Assembly: GCA_033239125.1 (NCBI GenBank)
Contig: BSWB01000005.1
Location: 20,513,447-20,577,446, forward strand
Length of the DNA: 64,000 nucleotides
Reading direction: 5' to 3'
Source of the DNA: Fagopyrum homotropicum
Taxonomy: Eukaryota; Streptophyta; Magnoliopsida; Caryophyllales; Polygonaceae
Shown here: positions 44,966 to 53,757 of the stretch, piece after piece
How the letters are laid out: each line of letters begins with the position of its first letter
Numbering within the stretch: the first letter of the stretch is position 1
The notes under the pieces: generated by a model
What the model saw: only the letters and a program-made list of their open reading frames with translations
Database searches by the model: none
Told to the model about the DNA's origin: nothing
Program-made: the position numbers and the translations under genes

Positions 44966-46450
44966 ATGGATCTTGTAAAGAGGATAACTAGAAACACGGG
45001 GAAGAAGAAGGGATCTTCTTCCAAAGCCCCTGCCCCACATCCACCACCACCTACCAACATCCCTAAGCTTCCCCCTCCCCTATCCAAGCACAAGAAACGC
45101 TATGAACGCATTGTAGATCGCCCATTCACCCCTCCTCGCTACATAGTGCTTGATGACTTAGATTCGTTGTATGTTCGAGAGGATGTTGATATGATGCTAG
45201 ACAGAGCTGGGTTGAGACAGTTTGCTACGATTAGGGAGGATGCCTATAGAGAGATCACCCTAGAATTCCTTAGCACGTTTGAGCACGACCCTAGGGAAAG
45301 GATGGTCACTTTCCGCCTCATGAGCCAAGACCACACTATGTCCATTGACACTTTTGGCGACTTGTTTGGTTTCTCTTATTCAGATGCATGCACATTTGCT
45401 AGAGGTCTCAGTGCTAGTGATTTTTGGGAGGCTATTTCCGTAGGTGAGTACGGAGGGGATAAGTGGAGACCCGGAAACTCCAAGGAGACAAGTATGTACA
45501 TCCTTTCCTTTAAGGTAGTGCATAGGATACTTAGCGAGAGTTTATTTGCCAAGACAGAGACTCCACAGAAGCTCAAGGCTGATGAGCTCTTCATTCTCTA
45601 CTGCATGACATCTACCACCATTCCCGACATCGCCACCATGCTTGCTGACTATCTAGGAAAGATAGCCAACAAAGCTAAGGGCGACATTTGTGCAGGAGGT
45701 CTTGTCACTCATATGGCTAAGACTCTAGGTTATGACTTCTCGGGATGCACTCTAGCTGAGAGTGCCCTTCCTTTAGGCTCACAAAGGTTGGTGGTTCGAC
45801 AGGTCTTGATTCCTCGAGGGAGAGGAACTCTTCATGTGCTGATGCCATGGCACAGAGATCCGAAGAAGAAGCCATCCGAGATCATATGGAAATCCGAATA
45901 CACCATTCGGAACAAGAGGAACTGGAAGGAGACCTTTGAGGCAATGCTTGAGGAGTTCTCACCTCCTACTTATTATGATGATGATGCAGGTGATTCAGAC
46001 GAGGAGGATGAGGATGGAGGACAGGAGACCATGCTCGAGTTTGAAAGTGATACTCATAGCGGGCATGCTACGGATGCCATGGACACTGACACTCATGGAG
46101 CAGGACCGAGCAGGACTAGTAGGCAGGATGAGGAGACGGAGGATGACATACAGCCACCTCGACATTCTTATGCACATGCTCCAGGACCTAGACAAGGACG
46201 CCGAGCTCCACGCCACTTCATGGAGCTAGTCACTAGCTTCCAGAGCCTCAGCACCGACTACCGTGCCCTCCGCACCGATTATGACACCCTGAACACTCAG
46301 TTCAGGAACTACAGGGAGGAGACAGACGCTAGGCATTCATCCTATGATGGCCAGATGAGAGACATATACTACCACCAGTTCGGCCACTTCTACGACCCTA
46401 GCGCACCGATGTATCCCTATCCACCACCTCCACCGCCGACAGAGGATTGA
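44966..46450 (+). CDS. Element D third ORF, ATHILA-domain protein, intact
   Basis: 494 codons, open. The N-terminus is basic (KRITRNTGKKKG), a possible nuclear signal, then Pro-rich. Residues about 45-310 form the ATHILA ORF-1-like block (LDDLDSLYVREDVDMML, ITLEFLSTF, FRLMSQDHTMSIDTFGDLFGF, CAGGLVTHMAKTLGY). An acidic stretch (DDDAGDSDEEDEDGG) lies near residue 340, a likely coiled coil at 410-455 and a Tyr/Pro tail at the end. There is no signal peptide or membrane span, so an envelope role is not supported by what I see. The family's function is unknown. That it stays open while gag-pol has stops may be chance. Confidence 0.87.
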   Translation: MDLVKRITRNTGKKKGSSSKAPAPHPPPPTNIPKLPPPLSKHKKRYERIVDRPFTPPRYIVLDDLDSLYVREDVDMMLDRAGLRQFATIREDAYREITLEFLSTFEHDPRERMVTFRLMSQDHTMSIDTFGDLFGFSYSDACTFARGLSASDFWEAISVGEYGGDKWRPGNSKETSMYILSFKVVHRILSESLFAKTETPQKLKADELFILYCMTSTTIPDIATMLADYLGKIANKAKGDICAGGLVTHMAKTLGYDFSGCTLAESALPLGSQRLVVRQVLIPRGRGTLHVLMPWHRDPKKKPSEIIWKSEYTIRNKRNWKETFEAMLEEFSPPTYYDDDAGDSDEEDEDGGQETMLEFESDTHSGHATDAMDTDTHGAGPSRTSRQDEETEDDIQPPRHSYAHAPGPRQGRRAPRHFMELVTSFQSLSTDYRALRTDYDTLNTQFRNYREETDARHSSYDGQMRDIYYHQFGHFYDPSAPMYPYPPPPPPTED

Positions 46451-46506
46451 TGAGCTTCCACTTCTTTTACATTGTAAGTATTTTTCTCCTTTCTATGCTT
46501 GATTTT

Positions 46507-46546
46507 CACATTGGGGACAATGTGGATGTCAAGTATGGGGTGGGGG
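46507..46546 (+). other. Internal hairpin plus polypurine-like tract (D)
   Basis: Stem CACATT/AATGTG (6 bp) with loop GGGGAC at 46507-46524, then AAGTATGGGGTGGGGG at 46531-46546. About 1.2 kb upstream of the 3' tract. Confidence 0.65.
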
Positions 46547-46918
46547 TACTTACAATACCTTATGTTTCACTTTAGCACTTTATGACACTTGCACTACTCT
46601 TGACAATTTGGCTTGAATAACTCTTGCACTACTTGCTTTCTATTATGACACTTGCATTTGCATGATCTTTTTCAAAACCTATGAATTTTCAAAAAATTTT
46701 AAGTGCTTCTTATATGGAAATGACCTCTATGATGAGAATTGTGTATATGGATAGGCAAAAAGATGCTTAGTTGTGTAGAGATTTTGATTATAGCATGAAT
46801 GAATTTGCTTTTGTTACTTGAACACATGAATAAGTTATATGATTTAGTTGTTTTGATAAGAGAATGAAATAATAGTCGAAGCTATATTGCAAGTTCTTTT
46901 ACATCATTTAAGGATTAC

Positions 46919-47377
46919 TAAGGCAATTCACTTCTTTTCTTTTCTCATATCTTGATCATGCTAGCTCCTCAATGAAATATGTAACCCTCCTTTTACCATC
47001 CGGGAATTAGGATAGGTGATTGAAAAAGGCATGTTTGATGTGGGAGGGCCAACAAAAATATATTGAAAAAGTGCAAAATTTCATAAGTTTGGGGACGTTG
47101 AACATGAGGATGAGTAACTCGGCACCATTCACATAGCCGGGTGTTTGTGTCTTGCCAAAGTCCGATTGAACGACAAGTCCTAACGGTATATGGTATGTAC
47201 ATCAAGGGTTTGAGGCATCTCGAAATTGAGAAACGCCGATCTCCTAGGCTTCGGTTTTTGTGCACCGCTGTCCATACTCTCAAAAAGTAAAGTATAATGA
47301 AAGCAAAGCTTTCCACATGCGAAGCATGTGCGGTGAAGAAAATTCTTGAAGGTGTTATGTGTTCCTCTTTCCCGGAT
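46919..47377 (+). other. Conserved 3' non-coding domain (D)
   Basis: AAGGCAATTCAC, TTGATCATG, ATCCGGGAA (46998-47006) pairing with TTCCCGGAT (47369-47377), and GAGTAACTCGGCACC at about 47112 with helix CTCGGC/GCCGGG (47118-47123 with 47136-47141). Conserved with A and C; no ORF. Confidence 0.62.
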
Positions 47378-47721
47378 TAGCACCACAATTGCCAAAAAGA
47401 ACTCCTTCCCTTAATACGCTTCTTGAACCTTTCCTTTGATTAGAAGACCTTGAGACTTTTATGTATGTGTTTAAGACTTAATGGCTTAGATTTGTTTGAC
47501 TTTGATTGCCTATACACCTTTATCATGTTCTTTATTTATGCTTTCAAGGAAGAAAAGGGAATTTGTACATCTTATAGTCATCATTGATACATGCTTTGCC
47601 CTTTTGTGCCTTGAAATATCACTTTGAGGGTGATCCAATAAGAAGAAGCACTACCCAAAAGAAGAGTTTTTGAGTTTTCATACATGCATAATCCATGACA
47701 TCTTACATTCTAAATTTGAGT

Positions 47722-47760
47722 CTTGCTTAGGGACAAGCAAGAGGCAAGTATGGGGTATTT
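47722..47760 (+). other. 3' polypurine tract with upstream hairpin (D)
   Basis: Stem CTTGCTT/AAGCAAG with loop AGGGAC at 47722-47741, then AAGTATGGGG at 47746-47755, five bases before the LTR. Confidence 0.77.
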
Positions 47761-49385
47761 TGATGACATGAATTATGTACCATCATATTCATGCATATTG
47801 TAAAAGATTGTCTCAGTTTACCTTGCATTTAGAGAGATTTTGTATGCTTTTTATGTTCTATTCAATCAATTGTCGGAAATAGAGGTCTACACGAGATTTT
47901 GATGAATTATAGGTAAATGGAGCGGAATTAGAAGCAAGAATGGAGCAAGAAGCATCTAAGGATGTTAAGGAAGCTAAAGGAGTCTTAGAAGGATCACTAA
48001 GAGCTAAGGAATTGCAAAGGAGAAGCATAGAAGACGAACCAAAGAAAGAGCACTTTCTGTCGAAGAAAATCGTGCTAATACATATATAAATCGGACGATT
48101 TTCATACCTTGAAATCGAACGGTTTTGCACCTAAATCGACTGGGTCGATTTTCTTCACAATTCGGCCAAATGGATAGATGACACAAAGCCCAATTATTTT
48201 GGGCTAGAGGAGAGTTTTTCCAAACGGCCCATCTGCAAGAAACTATGGAAGAGAACCCTACGAACGAAGACGAGGAGGCCGCACTGGAAAATCTTTACAC
48301 GTTTTGGAGAAATCAACGATTCTTGGAGAGAGATTGAAGAGCTTTTGCCGGAAAGTTATTCTTGATCTTTGATTGTGAGATTTCTTTATCCATTGCATTG
48401 TTTGTGATTTGTGAACACGAAATTGAGTTGTTTGAGAGATACATTGAGCAGATTTGACAATTGTTTACAGATTTGAAAGTTATTGATTTTTTCATTCAAG
48501 AATTGGTTTCTTTACGATATCTTTCTCAATAATTAATTTGATTCGATTTTGAAAATGGTTGGCTAAAAATCTTGTGATTCTGGGGAGGATAGTTGATGAT
48601 TAAGGCTTAGATGATGATAGACTGAACTCATTCAAACATTAGGACCCTGAGAGTTTAGATTTTAGTTTTGCGACAAACAGGAAAATCGGACTGTTCTTGA
48701 GGAAAATCGGCCGATTTCCTTATGAACAGGGCGATTTATTCTTCTGACGAACTTTAATTGAATCAATCTTTAACCAAAACTAATCCTTGCCTAAATCCTA
48801 ATCTTGTTTAATCTTTTTACCCTCTAATTGAATGTATGAAGACACTTCAAACCTGATTCTACGTTTATTAGATTAAGTTTCAAGATTTGGGTAATAAAGA
48901 GACTCAACATCCTTTATTGAGATTTTAATTGTGCTTGCTATTCTTTACTTTGGAGAGTCATATCCTGGAGTTTTAGATAGTTAGTTTGAACATAATTCTT
49001 GTCTTTAGATCTTTCTATATTGCAGCCTCAACAACCCTTATAGAGAGAATCTTTAGATTAGTCATATAGGTTTCGGAACTTCACCGTACGAATCCTACCT
49101 TTGAGCAATTAATCTTGGCAATATAAACTCTGTCCTATATCTATAGAAGTGTCTTGAATCGAAAGCCGAAATCGGATACTTGAATCCTTGGAATCATTTC
49201 ACTCTTATTTGATCCCAAAAGCTTTTCGCACTTTTTGCTAGATAATTGAAATCGGAATTATTCTCACCAAATCCCTGAGTTCGACTCTGGAATTCTTACC
49301 TTTCTACAGCTGATCCGTACACTGCGGGTTTACTTTGCTTTTGAGTTCTAGATATAAATTTAAGACTTTGACGCACACCCTTTTG
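47761..49385 (+). repeat. 3' LTR of element D
   Basis: Nearly identical to 36399-38025. It ends CACACCCTTTTG followed by AGACC and the GC-rich cluster of the LTR of T. Confidence 0.9.
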
Positions 49386-49829
49386 AGACCCACCGCAGGG
49401 GTGGCCACCAGGTGCAAGGGCGGCCCCAAAGATCCGTAGGGGCATCGACAGGTTCCGCCGGGAGCGCCAACTTGCTTCCGCGGCTGCATTTTGTTCATCA
49501 GTAGGTTCCTTCCTCCATTCCTCTTCGTTCCTTCCTAAGACATTATGTTGTTTCCTAGTTAGAAGCATGGTTAGGTTGGACCTAGGACTATGAGAATACC
49601 ATCTAGTGGCTTTAACCTAGGTGCCCTTGAATCTTTAGTGAGCTTGTGTGTGTAAAGGCCTTGTGTTCTCTCTTCCTCTTACCTCCTTAGTCCAGCTTGG
49701 TTTGTGCTTGATCTCTTATAAGTTGTAGGCTGTTGTTCCCTCCCTCCTTTTCTTATCATGTTCTTGAGCTCTTAAAGGTTCAAGAAAGCTTTCCTAGCTT
49801 CTAAATGTTTAACCCCTTGATAGATTGTT
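49386..49829 (+). repeat. 3' LTR of element T, second segment
   Basis: Resumes the LTR of T (compare 10600-11035) and stops at GATTGTTAGCTAGG. The remaining part, 11036-11964 in the other LTR, is missing. Confidence 0.83.
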
Positions 49830-51054
49830 AGCTAGGGGTCAAACCTCTCCTTACCGGGTAAGTCTCGGGAAGGCAAGTCCTAAGCAACAATCCTAGCACA
49901 CTCAGTCCAATAGCGGCTTGTGAAGCTCACTACTACCTAGAGTTTGTCATCTTTGGTACCTAAGATCGGGAATTACCGGGTAAGTCTCTTCCCTCACTTA
50001 TCTTGCTAACATTAGGTCACCCTAAGCTAGATAAGGCTTAACAAACGCTAGGGTTTCAACAATCTAACATCCTAACAATCAGATTTATCAATACAAGCAA
50101 AACAGAGCAAATCACGGGTTGTTCATACTAAACCACGGCCGTGGTTCTTGAGGAACTGACTGTGATTTCTATCGGGAGTTAGGTTTGGAGCAAGCAAGTC
50201 ATCCAAATGTACATTCAAGTCTATTCTATCATAGTCCAAGCCATAACTATCATTCCATCACCCTAGAATCACAACTATTTAGCCAATAACAAGTATTTTA
50301 AGATCCAAACTCATCATACAAGCATTCATGGCTTCCATAGCAAGAAAATGAAATGAGAGTGAAAAGAAACAAGCAATCTTAGCTGAATGTGAGATTAAAC
50401 AAGACTTACAGCCCTTCAAACACAGCTCCAAAATGTTCCTTAACTAAAATCACTCAAAAATCACTCAAAAGTTCACTCTAAATCTAATTTTTGATGTGTT
50501 GATCTTCCTCCAAAATAAGAGTGTTCTTCCTCTCCAAGAAATTCCCAATGTGGATAATGATGAGGTGTATGGAATGTTGGAATCCCCTAGCAACAGCCTG
50601 CAGGACCACTTATATTCTCCACCAAGAGCAAGGGTCGGGCAAAGAGATCGTGGGACACGTGTCAAGGCTGTCCAGAGAAAACCACGGCCAAAACCACGGT
50701 CGAGATTTTCCTCTGGGCCGTTGTTTCTCATAAAAACTTCTCCTTGGATCATCAAGTCATGAGTTGGTGCAAGGCATGCACCAACACGGTCCTATGTGTT
50801 CTCCTTTGCTCCTAGCTTGCTCCTTGATGAGTCCGGAAGTGTGCCATCACAAGGAATGATCCTCGAATGTGTCGCTTAAGTTCAAGAGCTCCCAAAAATA
50901 CCTACAAAAACCGACAAAAGCCCGTGTAGACGTCTATTTCGACAATATGCATGAATTAAGTGTAAGCGTCACGAACTAATGCCAAACCATGCATGAATAA
51001 TGGAAAAAACTATCTAAATGAATGCCTAAACTAACGTCATAAATCGTGTCATCA
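49830..51054 (-). repeat. Inverted LTR fragment related to element C
   Basis: The minus strand from 51054 reads TGATGACACGATTTATG and follows the C LTR (23498-24780), diverged. The last ~560 bp of the LTR are absent. It holds CCACGGCCGTGG at about 50130 and two ACCCGGT-type sites at 49855 and 49975. The join to the LTR of T shares the bases TTAGCTAGG-like with both parents, so it may be a microhomology-mediated rearrangement rather than a transposition. Confidence 0.78.
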
Positions 51055-51560
51055 ATAAACTTTTGGATCGATGAAGAAGATTTGGATTGTTCACTTGTAA
51101 GCTTGGCATCTTCTTCTTCCATCGATGGCTTCTTTTATAATTTTTGTGGAAGCATCTTCTTCTAGTCGTTGCTTTCTTAGCCGTTGTAACGTTCATGCTC
51201 CACAAAATCTTTGTTTGTTTATACGAAATCTTCTCAACAAACTCTTGATAGCCGTTTGATATCTTGAAGGAGATCTTCTCTTTTCAAGATCTCCGATTTG
51301 TTAGTTGTGTTCGTTTGAGTATCTCTTCACAAAGATCTTCTCCGAGATCTTCTTGTTTTAGCCGTTCAAGATCTTCTTGTTTAGCCAATCGAGATGTTCA
51401 CTCTCTTAGATTTTCTTGCTAGCCCTTTGAAATCTTCAACCATGTGTAGATAGAATTCTTCTTGTTGTAGTCCAAAAGGTTAGATCCACACAATCTACAT
51501 TAAACGTAACAAACTAAAACTACACAATCTAATCGATATTGTTAGTATAAAAACTTAATT
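51055..51560. other. Unassigned 500 bp with CTTCTT-rich words
   Basis: No ORF or known feature. GATCTTCTT-like words recur. It could be the 3' non-coding or LTR part of the neighbouring copia element, but there is no direct evidence. Confidence 0.3.
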
Positions 51561-53268
51561 TTATGTTAAATCTTCCATCATTAAATAAATTAAACAATTA
51601 ACAATAAAGGTGGAGTTATCATATAATGTATGATATGATCCCCATATATCCACATGTGGTAAAGTAGAAGCATGAAAAGCATAAAAGCTACGTGGGAATG
51701 GTGGTTTGTGTTGCTTAGCAACAATACAAGTGGCACAATCAATGGAAGATGCAAAAGTAGAAAGACAAACAACATTGTGTTCAAGTTTTATCAAAAAGGA
51801 ATGAACTAATTGAGCATATAGAGATGGTTTTTCAATACTTTTACAAACAACAATCTCATGGTGTATGGGAGAATGCAAATGAATAGTTAGCTTGTGCAAA
51901 CCTCCATTCACTAATCCTTGAGCTATGAGAGTCTTATTGATAGAGACCTGAAAGAACCGATTGGTGAAGTTAAAAGTAGTTGTACACATTGAGTGAGCAA
52001 CTAGGTGAAGGACAAAAACAAGGTTGTGCTTGAACTCAGACGTGAATAGAACATCTTCTAGTGTAAGAGTAGAAGAGATTGACACAATCCCTGAATGCAT
52101 GACAATCTTGACTGAACCATTAGGGAGACCAATCTTAATTTTTTTAGGTAATATATTCATAGTAGAGAAAAGCTCATGACAAAAAAAATATGATATGTTG
52201 CTCCTAATTCAATTATCCATACATAAGGTGGTGATAACACATGAGTAATAAGAAAATGTGTACTACCTCCAAAATTGATGGAATTAGATAATCATTGCCA
52301 GGTTTGTTTTGTATGAACTTGAGCATTTCTTGGAATATAGCAACAAATGTAGTATGATTCAGGCCCTTACCACTTGCATCATCGAAGGGAGTGTTGCCCA
52401 TTAGACTTTGAAAAGCATTACCAACAAATGGATTAGTATGCGTATTACTTGGTGGATTATTGGTCTCTTATTGTTGGAATTCTTCGGTCCTTTTAACCGG
52501 TTTGGGAAGCCATGAAGTTTAAAACCAAGCTTCCTTCAAGTGCCTCTTTTCTTTACAGTGATCACACTTCATTTCCCACTTATCCTTATGAATTTCTTGT
52601 CTACTCCCCTTGTTTGTCTATTAGGAAATTTCTTGTTTGCAACTAAGGCTTCATAAGGAATAGACATGGTAGATGTAATTTCTCTTTGCTTCTCAACTTG
52701 GAGAATCATGTGAAAGACTCGATTAAAAGAAGTTCAGGTTTCAAGAGACATAATAGTAGATCGGATGTGATCAAATTGATTAGTTAATCCCATCAATAAT
52801 TGAATTAATCTTGTCTTTGGCGTCACGATCATCTAAGTTCTTAAGAATATCACATTTATAGTGAATGATTCCAACACATTTACAAATTGGCAAAGCATCT
52901 TGTGCTTGTAGTTCATTCCATAATTTCTTGTGTCTCCCATAGTAAACAGACATAGTCACATTATCTTGCTTCATATAAATAAGATTCTAGTGTATTTGAT
53001 CAATCAAGGGAGCATTCGATACTTGATAGTGCTTGATGATTTCATCCCAAAGTTCCTTACTGGATTCTACGTAAGAGAATTGTTCAGCAACCTTATGCTT
53101 TATGGAATGGATGATCCGGAAACGAATCATTTAATCTGTATGAATCTATCGTGCAGACTTCTCTATATCATCATCGTCTTTGGTGCAAGATCCATTATTG
53201 AAGCCTAGCTTTAACTTTGCTCCGAGTGTCATATGGATTCCACACTTAGGATGCAAAATTGGATCCAT
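51561..53268 (-). mobile_element. Ty1/copia remnant (gag to start of integrase), minus strand
   Basis: Read on the minus strand: gag from about 53268 (ILHPKCGIHMTLGAKLKLGF, later NVTMSVYYGRHKKLWNEL at 52974), with at least one stop near 53130. A decayed zinc knuckle CDHCKEKRHLKEAW lies near 52540-52590, its last Cys missing. The protease motif reads WIIELGATYH (52219-52190), its catalytic Asp changed to Glu. A GAG-pre-integrase segment (CATCIVAKQHKPPFP) and the first part of the core (VDIWGSYHT) are in 52160-51561. RT, RNase H and LTRs are absent. Confidence 0.8.
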
Positions 53269-53301
53269 TGAACAATTTTGAGACCAATTGTAGCCATGGA
53301 T

Positions 53302-53757
53302 TGTAATATCCTTAGTCTTTTAGGGACCCCACCGCTACGCCTAGGCTTGGCCGCAGGTGCGGTGCCACCCCCGCGGCTCTAGTGACCCACCCCTGCGGTT
53401 TTGCAAGGTGGGCGCCGTCCTTTTTGCCGTCTTGATTTTTCCTTTCTTTCTCTATAAGGTTTCTCTTTTCTCTTATGTGAGAGGGTTGCTCTAGACTTCA
53501 TCTTCTTACTCTTCTCATGTTCTTCCCTTCTCCATCTTCTTTCCTTGGTTTCTTCTTTGATGATCTTCAAGTGTTGGCTTTTGGAAGTGTGTTTGATGAT
53601 GATGATGTTAAGGACAAGTTTGTGTTGTGTTAAGGTTGTGTAGCTGCTATTGTGGGTTGCCATTCCCTTGCCTGATTCTTGAGTGGTGAGTTCCTTCTTC
53701 TTTCTCTTCTTTCTTCTTTCTTCTTCCTTTCTCTTCTCTTCTTTAGGTTGGAATTCC
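53302..53757 (+). repeat. 5' LTR of element F (truncated)
   Basis: TGTAATATCCTTAGTC matches 56693 onward. The LTR ends abruptly at GGTTGGAATTCC, where RT-coding sequence begins; the rest of the LTR, primer site, gag and protease are deleted. CCGCAGGTGCGG/CCCCTGCGG repeats lie at 53345-53402. Confidence 0.82.

Larger units (their letters stand above)
36399..49385 (+). mobile_element. Element D: young Athila-type retrotransposon, nearly intact
   Basis: LTRs of about 1.63 kb differ at roughly 15-20 places by eye, about 1%, the lowest divergence in the window. AGACC occurs before the 5' LTR (36394-36398) and after the 3' LTR (49386-49390). The right boundary is uncertain by a few bases: by comparison with A and C the LTR should end in GCGAACA, but the 3' copy stops at TTTTGAG. 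gag-pol is a single frame with four stop codons; the third ORF is open. A single-residue change in RNase H also disables it. Confidence 0.92.
9982..49829 (+). mobile_element. Element T: Tekay-like chromovirus, split by B (with C inside) and D
   Basis: T consists of 9982-16950, 35238-36398 and about 49386-49829. Its 5' LTR, primer site for initiator tRNA-Met, gag with two CCHC knuckles, protease, RT, RNase H, integrase and chromodomain-like C-terminus are in chromovirus order. The 3' LTR stops at about 49829 and lacks its last ~900 bp, where an inverted C-type LTR fragment begins. Removing the insertions leaves about 8.6 kb. All coding parts carry stops. Confidence 0.88.

Noticed and set aside
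44966..46450. Calling the third ORF a viral envelope gene
   Set aside because: There is no signal peptide, membrane span or fusion-like segment; only the position is env-like.
51055..51560. Possible host exon or LTR of the copia element
   Set aside because: There is no open frame, splice context or second copy in the window to support either.
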